Positions 13,476 to 26,190 are shown, numbered from the stretch's first letter. The stretch is 64,000 nt of DNA from Prunus persica (GCF_000346465.2 NC_034009.1:32033251-32097250); one strand, 5' to 3'. The notes: generated by a model from the sequence alone, not told the origin. A program made the numbers and translations.

Positions 13476-13832
13476 ATGGCTGCGTCTTCTTCGTCGGTCG
13501 CACCGCTTTTCGGAATTAGAGAAGAAGATCAAAACCAGCAGATGAAGCAGCAACATTCCTCTACACCGCCAACCTCGTCCACAGCTGCAGCAGCTGCTCC
13601 ACCTCAGAAGAAAAAGAGAAACCAACCTGGAACACCAAGCAAGTATCCAACCATTAATTAAAATTTTGTTTTCTTTTGTAGCTAGCAAGGATCTAACATA
13701 AAAGAAAATTAAATTAATTTCTGAATTCATTCACTAGTGTTCCTTCTTCTTTTGTTTTCCCTTCGTCACAGATAAGGAACCCTAAATTGGGAGAGGAATC
13801 AATTGAAATCGGAAAAATACAGAGACACATAC

Positions 13833-13864
<32 letters not shown>

Positions 13865-16800
13865 AAGTTTATGATTTAGTTGGATTGAAATGGGCACATA
13901 AGTTTATAAATAAAGATTGTCTTGTAGCATATATGTATGATTTGTTGTTGTGATTAATAAAGATATGAAATTTCTAATTTGTTGTGGTTTGGCATTTTTC
14001 ATGAGAACAGATCCAGAAGCAGAAGTGATAGCACTATCTCCCAAGACCCTAATGGCAACAAACAGGTTCATATGTGAGGTATGCAACAAAGGCTTCCAAA
14101 GGGAGCAGAACCTACAGCTCCACAGAAGAGGACACAACCTGCCTTGGAAGCTCAAGCAGAAGACTACAAAAGAACCCAAACGCAAAGTCTACCTGTGCCC
14201 CGAGCCCACATGCGTCCACCACGACCCCTCCCGAGCTCTCGGTGACCTCACCGGCATCAAAAAGCACTTCTCTAGAAAGCACGGCGAGAAGAAATGGAAG
14301 TGCGAGAAGTGCTCCAAGCGCTACGCCGTGCAGTCCGATTGGAAGGCCCATTCTAAGACTTGTGGAACTAGAGAATACAGATGTGACTGTGGCACTCTCT
14401 TCTCAAGGTAATTAAATTAAATTAAAAAAAAAATTTCTTTCGCTCTTTTTCTCATTAAGCAAACATCATATCCTTAGCCAAGCCAAGCTACTTCATTTCA
14501 TGAGAGAGATACGGTTTGGTTTAGGCTATTATATTTTAGCTTCCTCAAGTCATCGGTGACAAGAGAAGAAAAGGTTTTCACGCTTTTAGTATGCGTTTCA
14601 TTTTCACCCTTGTCCTATTGTAATTCTTCTTCTCTTTCTCTTTTTTCTTTTTGTTTTTCTCCTGTCAATGTTTTGATTTTAAAATTTCTTCGGGGGAAGG
14701 AAATGGCAGAAAACATGCTCCCACGTGAATAATCTGTGAGAAACTGCCATGGTCGTAGTGGTTTCAGTTCTCTGGACATATATATATATATACACATACA
14801 TATATCCCCACTCCAGTCGGGACACCCAAAACCATCTAAAAGAAAGAAAAAAAATAGAGAGAGAAAGCTAGCCCCATGGTGGTACTGGTACTTGAATTTA
14901 TTTTTCTTTGTTTCACCTCGGAAACAACGCCCCGCTTCGGTCTTTAGTTTAGCCTTTCCGTATTCACGTGTCGCTATGCTGCCATGTAAGAAAGAAGAGA
15001 AAGAGAGGGTGTTGCTCTCCTATTATGAGCTGCCCCAATCTCATCATAACGCTTTTCTTTCTAGGGCGCTCTCTTCCCAATTGACCATCTTCTCTTCCTC
15101 TCCCTCTCTCTAAACTGGTTTTCAGTTTGGCTTTACTTCATCATGACCTTGCAGTTTGAAAGCTGTGGTCGAAATTAAGGGTTTACATAATGGCACGCAA
15201 TTGGGTCATTAATTTATTGGGTTGAGAGGAGAGGCCAGTAATTGGGGGAAATTGAGAGATGGATGGGGTTTTGGGAATAATTCTCAAGTGGAAAAAACAG
15301 ACAATTCATCATGGGTTTTGTATTAACTGAGAGCATAACTCCCCAAATGGGTTTATCGATGGATTACCTTTCATCACTTGGAATACATTCTCATGTCGCA
15401 TTGATTGATCTGCCAGTTCTTGAAATGGTATTTCTTGGTTGTTCATTCATTCATTTCATTCAACACTTACATTTTACTTCTCTATATTTTCTTGAAATGG
15501 TATTTCTTGCTTGTTTTTGCTATTTGTTTCAATGTGGCAGATTATATAGTGCGTGTAACTGTGTATGTCATTAAATGCGTCATCTCCTTCAACATATAAT
15601 CATATATACAGTCGAAATTATTGCATAATTAATTTTTGTTCACATTAGGGTTTTGATATCTATATATTTTCATTTGTATCCATTTTTGGAATTGCACGAG
15701 ATTAATTTCATTTGTCAACTATGACTGCTTGTCGGTGTGATTTAGAACATCTAACGCGGCTAATTACACCGCCCTAATGCTGAAACATTGCAATCTCTTT
15801 ATACTACTGAAAATGGGGTAACTCACTGAGTGAATTAATTGTATAGATTTTGGATTTTATCAACAAAAGTGGGGCCAATTCCATCTATTTAGGGAAGTCA
15901 TTTCATTTTACTTTCATTCACTTTAGTATATTTCCGTACATTTTCCAAGTTGATGTGTATGTGATAAACATGAACACTTTCTCTCCAGAAAATATATATT
16001 TAAACCTAGCTGGCTAGTGTACTGCTTTACTATTTCCACGAAATGAATCTAATGTGAGCTCTATCCAATTTTAATAATATTTGGTACGTGCTGTAGGAGG
16101 GACAGTTTTATCACGCACAGGGCCTTCTGCGATGCACTGGCTCAGGAAAGTGCAAGGCATCCGCCCAGTTTGAGCACCATTGGCAGCAGCTTATATGGGG
16201 GCAGCCTCAGCAACACTGGCCTCGGCTTATCTCATCAAGTTGTGGGCCCACCTCAAATTTCCTCACTTCAACAAGACCACAGTCAATCCAGTACAGCTGC
16301 TGACATCTTAAGACTTGGTGGTGCGGGTGGTGCTGGCGCTGCTCGGACCGGACAATTCGATCATCTCCTGGGCTCATCTTTTCGACCAGCTGCACAGTCC
16401 TCAGCATCTTTCTTCTTGACTGCCGCTGATCAGTCCACCCAACAACAATACCATGACCAGGATCAGGACAAGTCATTCCAGGGCCTCATGCAATTCTCTG
16501 ATAATCATCATCATCTTCATCAGAACAACAACAACTCAAACAACCCACCTCATCATCACTCAGCAGGAGCCAATCTGTTCAGCCTACCTTTCCTTTCCAA
16601 CAACACCACCAATACTACTAATAATAACAACAGTGCCACCAATAACAATTTACTAATTAGTCCTGACCATTTCAACACCAATGTAAATGGCACTACCACC
16701 GCTGCCGGAGGCAGTGAAGGTTCACATAATCTCTTCTCCGGTCACATAGTGGGCGGTGATCATATTAGCTCCGGGATACCTTCTCTCTACAGCACTAATA

Positions 16801-17399
16801 GTAATATTAATAATAATAATCAGCAGCAGCAGCACCATGCATCTATGGCGCACATGTCGGCAACCGCACTGCTTCAAAAGGCTGCTCAAATGGGCTCCAC
16901 CAATTCAAGCAACAACACCACTGCCTCGCTGCTTCGGAGCTTCGGCAGCTCCTCCTCAGCCACTGCTAAATCTGACAGGCCCGGGGCGCTGGTTCCTTCC
17001 AGCTTAGGTGGCATGTTCGGAAGTGATCAACAGGACCAGAGCCACCTGCAAGACCTAATGAACTCGTTTGCTAATACTGGTGGCTCATCCATTTTTGTAA
17101 ATGCGTCGTTTGGTGGCTACGATGCTGCAACAGCAAATAGGGCTATTAATATGGAGGAGACAAAGTTGCAGCAGCAGAACAGTCTCGGGGTGAGCAATAT
17201 TGGAGGGGCTGATAGGTTAACAAGGGACTTTCTTGGGGTTGGACAGGTGGTGAGGAACATGAGCGGAGGGTTTTCTCATCAAAGATCAGAGCACCATAGT
17301 GAACAGCAGCATGGAATGGACATGAGCTCATTGGATTCAGAAAGCAATGCAGCAGCGCCGTCAAGCCAATCTTTTGGAGGAGGTGGGAATTTTCAGTGA
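13476..17399 (+). CDS. IDD/BIRD C2H2 zinc-finger transcription factor (RAVEN/IMPERIAL EAGLE type)
   Basis: This is a nuclear DNA-binding regulator. Family members act with GRAS proteins (SHORT-ROOT, SCARECROW, DELLA) in root ground-tissue patterning and gibberellin responses. Exons are 13476-13638, 14011-14407 and 16097-17399, giving 620 aa. The N-terminus MAASSSSVAPLFG resembles Arabidopsis IDD5 as I recall it. A basic stretch KKKRNQPG, a likely nuclear signal, precedes the INDETERMINATE domain. Finger ligands are C76/C79/H92/H96, C117/C122/H140/H145, C152/C155/H168/C172 and C179/C181/H194/C198. The Asn/His/Gln/Ser-rich C-terminus carries the conserved MSATALLQKAAQMGST and LTRDFLGVG motifs. 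Intron 1 must start GC: frame requires exon 1 to end CCAA before GCAAGT. Intron 2 (1.7 kb) is large. A possible 3' UTR intron runs from about 17439 (AG|GTACGT) to 18056 (GCAG). A second IDD gene faces it tail to tail. Assignment to IDD4 versus IDD5 is not settled. Confidence 0.94.
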
Positions 17400-20300
17400 G
17401 AACAACATGAGCTGGAAAAAGTACAGAGATGAGGGAGGTACGTGAAAATTAGTGACGACTTTTGTAGATTAAAAATGATTATATATGATTAAAGGAGTTA
17501 GTTTTCTTTGGTAAATGTGTCCTAAGTTCACTGGCTTTCTGTACTTTTCTTTTTCTTTTCTTTTGGGTTGAAAAAACAAAAACAATAAGAAAAGGAAATT
17601 CTGACACAATTTGTTGCATGGTTACACAAAATTGAGGCAGTCATGATCGATGACCTGGAGTAGAATTGGGTGTCTCGTCTTTTTGTTTTTATATAAACAT
17701 GATACTTTCTTAACTTTTATTTTGGCTGGCAGAGTCACGAGTGCTGCTGGACTTGTAAAGTGAGTGAGTCTGATGAGATAAATATCTTCTCACAATAAAA
17801 GATGCATTTCCAACTTGTCTTGGATTACATATTACACACTCACACACTCACACACTCACATGCATGAATTATTTATTTACTTTAACCATTTCATTATTGC
17901 TCGCCTTTTTACATCTTTTTTTTATACTTTTACTTTCTGTTCCCAACATCTTTTACGTGATGATGAGATTGACTTCTTTCTCATGTATCCGTTGAATGTT
18001 TTCTTGGAAAAATAACTGAACTTGTTTCAATTACTAATTTTGGGTTTGTTTGCAGGGAGTTAACTTTCCCTCGTACCATAATTTATGCATCAAGTTCTGG
18101 CTAAGCAAATCCTGAACGCCATGAAGTTTTCGCGATGTCACACCAAGAGAATTAGTGCAGATTAATTAAGGTTTCTTCAACCTGTATATTTTCCCTTTTT
18201 TTTTTTGTTTTGTTTTTGGTTGAGACCTCAAAAAGTGTTTTGGGAGGCCGGGGGTTAATTTTCAAAGTCAATCAAGGCTACAACTTTTTTCCTAGTTTAA
18301 ATTAAATATGACTAGTGGACTCTCTGTTTCTTGTTAAACTGATGTTCCCTTTTATGGAAATCCATAGGATAGGAACTTTCGTAATTATTTTGACCACACA
18401 TGCATGCAACCGTACCATAATCAAAGTTTCAAAGAGCCGTTACCAAGTAAGTTACACACTTACAAGGATGAATAAAAAAAGATAAGAAAAACTTAATGAC
18501 TCAGAAATTATCCAGAAGATGATTGGTTTGGCATTTCAAAATAATTAATATGCACTCCTCCTTTATTTTATTTTATTTTTTATCATTTGCCTTGATTTTG
18601 TTTTGCTATAGTTGAATTTTTACGAGGGAGGCTTTCTTTTGAAAATAACATGCTCAGTTAAGGAATAATTTCCATATCCATGAATAGGGAAAGATATCCC
18701 TTCCTGAACTGGCCATTAGTTGCATGCCATGGACACTATGCATGATCGTATTAAAAAGTATATATGTGCATTTGCCTTGGCCAACATTATTACTGCACAA
18801 GTTAAACTGAAAAGACGACAATAATATTGTTCGTAATTTTCGTGCCTCCTAGAAAAGTCTAGAACACTGCCTTAGTAGTAGCCAAAGATCAACATATTAG
18901 TGGGATGGACGTGTGACTTGGGCATACGTACAGATTGTGAGGAAGAAACATTATACATACAGATTTTTATAGATATAAACAATATTTTACTTTAATATAA
19001 TCTAAACTACGGTGAGGGAAATTCGAACTTTGACATAGAGTGGAGAGCAAATCCGCTCTAGTCAACTTAGCTAAGCCCATATTATATATAGACATATAGA
19101 TTAGTTACAGATAACGTCTACCCTCTTAATTATTTAATATGCTACTTCATATATAATAGACGTAAAATGCCATTTAGTATGCTACTTCATATATATTAGA
19201 CGTACGTACATATATATACTTATATCTGGAGAGAGAGAGAGAGCAGATGCAGTCAATTTGTTTGTACTAATAAAGAGACAAGTTTTGAAGCTTTAAACCC
19301 CACCCTCTCAAGGCCTCAACGGACGGGTCAAAAGAAATATAGAGACAAGACTGTATTATTTCTTTTTGTATTCTACTACGACTTTGGAATTTATTTACAA
19401 GACACATATTCCACGGAACTTTGTTGACATCTCGTCTTATGCCATTCTCATTAGGTTGACTCTTTCAAGTCTTAAATATATATATATATATATATATAGG
19501 TTCTTTCCATTCCAATTAAACGCCCAAAGTTGGGAAAGGGCCGGGAATAATTATTTCTCCCTTGATTTCTACCTCTCATTTGATTATGATGAATGTACAA
19601 ATTTACTTTTTTTTTTTTAAATTTTCTCAAGTAATCCCATGGAAATTCTTACATTCATTTCATTTATTTAAAGGATTACTGTTGGCCTGTTTGGTGTGAA
19701 ATAAACGAGAGAGGAAGAAGTCACGAGCCATCTTTAAAAAAGTCTCTCTCCGAGAGTCTGTGATTGTACTCTTCAAGTTTGATGTCTACAAGTGGGTTTT
19801 TTATTTTTTTTATTTTTTATTTTTGCTTTCGGGTAGGATGTCTACAAGTGGTTAGCATGGCCTATGGCCCCACGTTTTAGACACATCTTTCTATCCATTA
19901 AAGGGCCACCATTTGGAATTGAGGATTTTGGAGAGATTGTACAAGACAGACTACTCTTCGCTATTTATTTTTATTTCATGCTCCCTATAAAATATATTAT
20001 TAGTTTTTCCTTTTGCTAGCTACCATTTTCACGGTTCAATTTAATCATTTCTAAAATAATTTAATGAGAATTGATGAACCAATTTTATTTTTTTTTCTTT
20101 TCTCAAAACACAATTGTGTTTGGTTAAAATAGGACTGAAATTCAAATTTTGAAGTGAGGAAAACAAAAAACAAAAAAACCATCCACTGTTGGAGTCACGG
20201 GCTGATGTGTACGATTCCTTTTGAAGATAGAAGAGACAACAATTACGACAATAGTAGACAGCCCCATCATCATCGATCAATTTCTTAATAATTACAATAA

Positions 20301-21338
20301 GGTTAACGGCAGCTATATACTACACTTGCATATTTCCTATATATCAATGTTTGTTTTGCCCTAGTCGACGGTAGTACATAATACTATATATGATATAGGG
20401 AGCTGGTTTTCCCACTCTTATTTTATCTATTTACATTTTTTTTTGTAGAAAATTGTACGTTTCCATTCCTCTTTTATTCACTTACATTTTAAAAAAAGAG
20501 TATAAATAAAAAATATATATATATATATTATATGCTAAACCCAATTGGTTACGGCCAGCAGATACTCTTCAGTCCGGCCCTAAACCCAATGGCAACACAC
20601 ATGCATTATGCATATGATGCTCCTCTAAATTAAAATTATAAATTAATGCAGTCTAAAGTAAAATATCTATCTATATCACCAGTAGCATCAGTGAAGAAAG
20701 TTGAATATTAAACGTGACCGTGGACCTTGGTAAGGAATTAGAATGAAAAAGAATTGTTGGAAAGCGCCATGGAGGGCGGGACAATTTATTTATTTATTCA
20801 TTAAACTAATTAAATATTGTCAAACCAAGCATTGTTTTGTACTTAGTTTTAGCAGTGGCTAGTAGGGTTAGGTATTAGGTAGCCGAACAAATTCTTGTGC
20901 TTATTTTTTATATGTGGGGTTCTGGGTTCGGGGTTGGGCGTAGATAATTCGTCCCCCGGCCTGACCCTCTCTCTCTCTCTCTCTCGTGCTTATGAATTAA
21001 ATAGTTGATATGATTTCTTTGTTCTTGATGCATGGCAATATTAAATTATTGATTACGGATATCTCGTAACCAGACAAACAAGAAAATAAATTCTCACTTG
21101 TCCATTATGTTGGAATGTATCCATTTTTAAGATTCTGCACAAACAGTACTGGCTCAGCTGCTAGCGCCCATGTCTGCTGCTGTGACATTCTGATTCTGTA
21201 TATATATATACATGCATACTCAACATGGCTTACCTCACACATTAGTTAATTCAAAGTTTAATTACGGGACATCGATCTCATTACTAATATTAATTTAGAT
21301 ATTTTTCCTTTGATTATTTCAAAATTAAGTACCATCAG

Positions 21339-21392
<54 letters not shown>

Positions 21393-21687
21393 TTATCCTT
21401 TATCTTCAAATATCTACGCAACGCAAGAAAGATACCACACATGTGGTACAGGGAGATATATAAATAGCTGAAAGTACTGGATATATCAATTAGTGTAAGC
21501 CTTAAGGCATGCACATGTAGAAATTAAATCAATGAAACCCTAATGCGTGGGGGTCAAGACAACTAGTTCATAATTAAACGTCCTTTTTTCCGTACATATA
21601 TTAAACAGGAACTGTCATCCATATGAACTTAATTGGAATCCTTCGATGTAGCTAGCTTTCACCTCATCATCACAACTGTACGCATGC
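17400..21687. other. Intergenic region between the convergent IDD genes
   Basis: This 4.3-kb AT-rich spacer holds the 3' untranslated regions of both IDD genes. It contains a short direct repeat (19140-19205), an AT tract near 19478-19497, an AG tract (21339-21386) and a dispersed-repeat-like segment near 18980-19090 that resembles 40480-40565. ORFs here are short, low complexity, and show no family resemblance. Confidence 0.7.
21339..21386. repeat. (GA)n microsatellite
   Basis: This AG-rich tract lies about 300 bases past the stop codon of the second IDD gene, in the convergent spacer. Confidence 0.9.
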
Positions 21688-23662
21688 TCATTGCATTGCA
21701 GTGCCTCCAAAGGGTTGACGTGTCTGCGCTGACTTCAAATCTGGGTCTAAAGTGCCGATCATATTTATGCCATGATGTTGCTGATGATGATCTCGTTGTG
21801 AGTATCCATGGCCACCACTCATGTTTTGTACCATCCCTCCAACTCCCAGAAAATCCAAGGTCAATTTATCAGACCCTCCAAAATTTACACCCAAATTTTG
21901 ATGCAACTTAGCCTCATCATAATTTGTGTTATTATGCTGTTGATCCATTGCATTAACCCTAGTACCAGTACTGCCACTACTAAACCCACCAAAGCTGTTA
22001 TGATCCTGTCCATGCACTCCTCCACCTCCAAAAACAGAAGAGGCCCCACTGGCAAGAGAGTTCATCAAACCTTGAAGATGGTTTTCATTGTCCACCTGCT
22101 GTGATGATCTTAAGTGTTGCTGTTCGCCACCACTGTGATGATCGCCACTAAAACTGACACCAACGGTAGAGGGTGCCGCAACTAGTTGCCTACCGGATTT
22201 AGCTGCTCTTGTTGATGAATTGCCTAACCCTCGTAGCAGAGACGAGCTTTCGGTGCTTGTAGTTGAACCCATTTGGGCAGCTTTCTGAAGCAAAGCAGTG
22301 GCAGACATATGTGAAGCAATGTTGCTTTCATGTTGCATGGAATTCCCATAGAGAGATGGTAGAGTAGCCGACCCCATAGTGTGATGATCACCAGCACCCA
22401 TGCTAAACCCTTGGCCACCGCCATTGCCATCACTAAACTGATGATCAGGTGGAGTCAAGCTGCTGCTGGTACTGTTGTTAGAAAAGAAGCTCAGGTTGAA
22501 GAGATTTGCAGCACTAGTTGATGAGGGTGAGTTGTTGTTGTTACCGTTGCTTTGGAGATCAGGAAGTTGCATTAGCCCATGCAATGCTGCCTTGCTGGGA
22601 AATTGGTGCTGATCCTGAAAGCCTTGCTGGTTAGCAATATCCCTCATGAAGAAATTGGAGGAATTAGGCATGGCTTGTGATCCGAAGGAAGAAGGATTTG
22701 ATGGTGTGATTAGATGCTCATATTTTGCACCACCAGCATTTCCTAACCTCAACATGTTGTTGGGCAGGTGGGTCTGATTTTGAAGTGAGGGAATTTGGGA
22801 TAGGCCTAAGCTCATGTGGTTGTTTCCATATAGTTGACCACCCATGGTGTTTAAGCTTGAAGGATGCCTTGCACTCTCCTGAGCCAGTGCATCGCAGAAT
22901 GCCCTATGCGTGATAAAGCTGTCGCGCCTATATATCACAAAGAAATGAAAAGAAAAGCTGAGCCAGTGCACCTCATCTCATGTGTGTACATATATAAGAT
23001 GTTTACAAGGGAAGAACAAGACATCATATATGTGGGGATAAAAACAATAATCATTCTTACCCGTTTTAGTTAAAATTATGCATAAACGGCAAAAGGATTT
23101 ACCCCAGAGTTGAATTTCTGTTTTTTTTATTGATTTTAATTGCTATTTTTCAACCTAGTGTGTTTGAAAGTCAACTGAATTGATCTCCCCTCCCATGAAA
23201 ACAAAACAATGCTTACACACGAGATCAATAGTGCCAAAAAAATAAAATCCCAAACTACTACGTACATGAAAATAATTGAGACCGTAAACGCTGCATGTAA
23301 TGTAATACTAAATTTTGTTTATAAAGAAAGGAAAAGAGCAAACAAAATTTCACTAGAACCGGAAAAGGGGAAACCAATGAGATTCCTATTAGTCATAATG
23401 GTTTCTCTCTTCACTCAAGAAATAGGAAAGAAGTACAGTGTTAGTTGAATTTTTTTTTTTCTCCTCCAATAAATGCGAAACCCTTGAACGGTCATTTGTT
23501 TTATTAATTTCCACAGAGAATATTTCCATAACCAAGATAGACAGACCCAAATTCACAAACCTCATCACCCTAATCATTGAACACTCTACCACTCTGACTT
23601 CTAAATTTTCAAAAACTGTCAAGCTTTTTGCTAGGTAGAAAAATGTGGTGTTGGACCAGTAC

Positions 23663-23695
<33 letters not shown>

Positions 23696-24081
23696 ATCTT
23701 TGGTCCCATGAGAGATGAGAGCATACGTTTTAATTTCATGGGAAGGAGTACCAGGAAGAGGAGCAGAGCAGAGCTGTAGCTCTGATCTGAATAGATGAAG
23801 CCAGCCCAGAAGAGAACAAAAACTCATGAGTGACATATATATATCTCCAAATCATTATAAGACAAGAAAACTAAAGCAAGCTCAAGCTCCAATAGTCCAG
23901 TGCAGTAACCATTAATATTATGCTTCCCTTCCCTTCCATATGTATCTTGTGTATGTATGGTACTGTATCTCCACACGTGAGTGGGGCAAAACATATATAT
24001 ATATATATGGTGCCAAGGTCACCCAAAGGCGCTGTTTTCGAGGATCCATCCATACATAATCAAGATAAGCTAAATTTCTTG

Positions 24082-24129
<48 letters not shown>

Positions 24130-25250
24130 CATAAAATTTGATTTTCATTTTGAAACCCGTATATATATGGTAGAGTAGACATTGCCAGTTTCACACAGAT
24201 TACTCACGTGTAAACAGTCCTGCCATATCAACCCAGACACGGACACACTCACTCTCTCGCAGAAAGACCCAAAAAAGAAAAAGTTAATTTGTTTAACTTC
24301 ATCATTTTCCTTTTATTTAATTTTTCAATTTTTGAGAGCATCTCTCAAATTAATGAACGAATTAATGGATGAATGAATGAATGAATGAAAATACCTTGAG
24401 AAGAGAGTGCCACAATCGCATCTGTATTCCCTAGTGCCGCAAGTCTTAGAATGGGCCTTCCAATCCGATTGCACGGCGTACCTCTTGGAGCACTTCTCGC
24501 ACTTCCATTTCTTCTCGCCATGTTTTCTAGAGAAGTGTTTTTTGATGCCGGTGAGGTCACCGAGAGCTCGAGAGGGGTCATGGTGGACGCATGTGGGTTC
24601 GGGGCACAGGTAGACCTTGCGTCTGGGTTCTTTTGTAGTCTTCTGCTTGAGCTTCCACGGCAGGTTGTGTCCTCTTCTGTGGAGCTGTAGGTTTTGCTCC
24701 CTTTGGAACCCTTTGTTGCACACCTCACATATGAACCTGTTTGTTGCCATTAGCGTCTTGGGAGATAGTGCGATGACCTCTGCATCTGGATCTGTTATCA
24801 AAATTAATGCCAAAACCAAATTAACAAATTTTCTTTTAACTTGTTTCGGTTCAACTCCAGAATTACGGAAAGAAAAGAGCTGGAAGACAATGATTTCGAA
24901 GGACAAAAATTAATAATTGAGAGCCAAACGGAGGAAACACAAATCCATTTCATCACACCAAAGAATCAGTACATAAATTTAGGGTTTCTTTTCTGAAATT
25001 TGTCAACTGATTAAAAAAAGTAGATACAAAAGAATTGATGTAATTATATAAAGAGATATTTACTTGGATTTCCAGGTTGATTTCTCCTTTTCTTTTGAGG
25101 GGGTGGGGCTGCGGCTGCGGCTGCGGCTGTAGTATTAGAGGAAGGCGTTGCGGAGGAATGCTGTTGTAGCGTGGACGTCATCTGGCTTTGGGTTTCTTCT
25201 CTGCTACTAGTGCTTCCGAAAAACGGTATTGACGAAGAAGCAGCCGCCAT
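21688..25250 (-). CDS. IDD/BIRD C2H2 zinc-finger transcription factor, convergent paralogue
   Basis: This nuclear factor belongs to the same IDD subgroup as the gene at 13476-17399. Exons (gene order) are 25250-25064, 24791-24395 and 22927-21688, coding for 607 aa. The start MAAASSSIPFFG and the basic stretch KKRRNQPG parallel the other copy. The four fingers are almost identical in sequence, offset by 8 residues, and exon 2 is exactly 397 nt in both. Intron 1 uses an ordinary GT donor (AAGTAAAT). The C-terminal half has diverged much more but keeps MSATALLQKAAQMGST. The second conserved C-terminal motif reads LTLDFLGVG here, against LTRDFLGVG in the other copy. This Arg to Leu change gives an LxLxFL pattern reminiscent of an EAR repression motif. 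The two genes are probably an old inverted local duplication. Which corresponds to RAVEN and which to IMPERIAL EAGLE needs a tree. Confidence 0.94.
23665..23694. repeat. (AG)n microsatellite in IDD intron 2
   Basis: Fifteen AG units lie inside the long intron 2 of the second IDD gene. Confidence 0.9.
24088..24125. repeat. (CT)n microsatellite in IDD intron 2
   Basis: About 19 CT units lie in intron 2 of the second IDD gene. The orientation is opposite to the AG tract 400 bases away, so the two could pair as an inverted repeat in the transcript. Confidence 0.9.
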
Positions 25251-25751
25251 GTATATACGGTGAAGAAAACAAGTAATATTCTTAATTCAACACCGATCTT
25301 GTTTCGAGCAACTCAAAGAAAATTTGTGAAGTGATAGCTACAATAAAGTAGAACACTCTAGACATACAAACCTAGCAAGCTAAGTAAAATAAAAGTTGCG
25401 AGTCCAAGGTCCCTTAATTGCTAGGCAGGTAGGTAGCTTGAGAAATACGACCCACAAATACAAATCAAGGGAGGAAAGAAATTAGTAAGTATCTGCGGGT
25501 GGGGGGAAAGGGAGGGGGCGACAACTAAAATCCGGAAATGATGAAGATAGAGAGAAGAACCAGAGTCAATCCGGAATATATGTGCAGGCCAGCTTCTTCT
25601 TGCTCTCTTAGCTATCTATGTATCAATCTATCTTGTTTTTAAAATGAATAAAAACGGATCTGCTAAAACGCTCTTATTGTTCCTCTCTCAATCATTTCAT
25701 GTCATGTACATACACAACACACATACATACATGTCCTAGCTAGCTAGCTAC

Positions 25752-25754
<3 letters not shown>

Positions 25755-25804
<50 letters not shown>
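25755..25804. repeat. (CT)n microsatellite in IDD upstream region
   Basis: About 25 CT units lie some 500 bases before the ATG at 25250. Read in the sense of the gene this is a GA tract. Confidence 0.9.
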
Positions 25805-25807
<3 letters not shown>

Positions 25808-25893
25808 TGTTTTTTGTGTTTTGATTTTGCTCGTCCTTTTCTCACTGTAAATTAAAATAATTACAGATATTAAAAAAGAAAAGAAAAATATCG

Positions 25894-25897
<4 letters not shown>

Positions 25898-25928
<31 letters not shown>
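25898..25928. repeat. (GA)n microsatellite beside conserved block 2
   Basis: This GA tract directly precedes conserved block 2 on the plus strand, just as the GA tract at 12747-12803 precedes block 2 of the other IDD gene. Confidence 0.9.
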
Positions 25929-25931
<3 letters not shown>

Positions 25932-25947
25932 GGAAGCTGGGGTCGCT

Positions 25948-26120
25948 GTTCATGCAGCTCACGCAGCCTAATGTGTGTCGTTATGCGGCGATTGTAAGTG
26001 GGGCCAGCTTTGCTCACTCTCAAAGCTGAAGGGTGAAGAGTGTAGGGTGTAGGTCTTACCCTCTCCCCATCTCTCTCCTTCTCTTATTTCGTATCTTCTA
26101 CCTTCGCATCCAGACAACCC
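25948..26120 (-). promoter_or_regulatory. Upstream module of the second IDD gene, block 2 inverted
   Basis: Block 1 (about 26080-26120) in gene sense contains TTGTCTGGATG and AGAAGATACGAA, matching 12711-12746 in order and orientation. Block 2 (25948-26008) contains TTCATGC, CTCACGCA, GTCGTTATG and a GGC after it. These read on the plus strand, so block 2 is reversed relative to its gene compared with the first IDD gene. The distances to the ATG (about 700-870 bases) are similar in both genes. Conservation is seen in the sequence; regulatory function is inferred. Confidence 0.55.
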
Positions 26121-26151
26121 TCTCTTTCGTCACTCTGCGCCCATCATATAT

Positions 26152-26152
<1 letters not shown>

Positions 26153-26188
<36 letters not shown>
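26153..26188. repeat. (CT)n microsatellite
   Basis: About 18 CT units lie upstream of conserved block 1 of the second IDD gene. Confidence 0.9.

Positions 26189-26190
<2 letters not shown>

Noticed and set aside
14074..14415. Long alternative frames overlapping the IDD zinc-finger exons on both strands
   Set aside because: They are shadows of the conserved finger exon; the same shadows appear at the paralogue because the nucleotide sequence is conserved.
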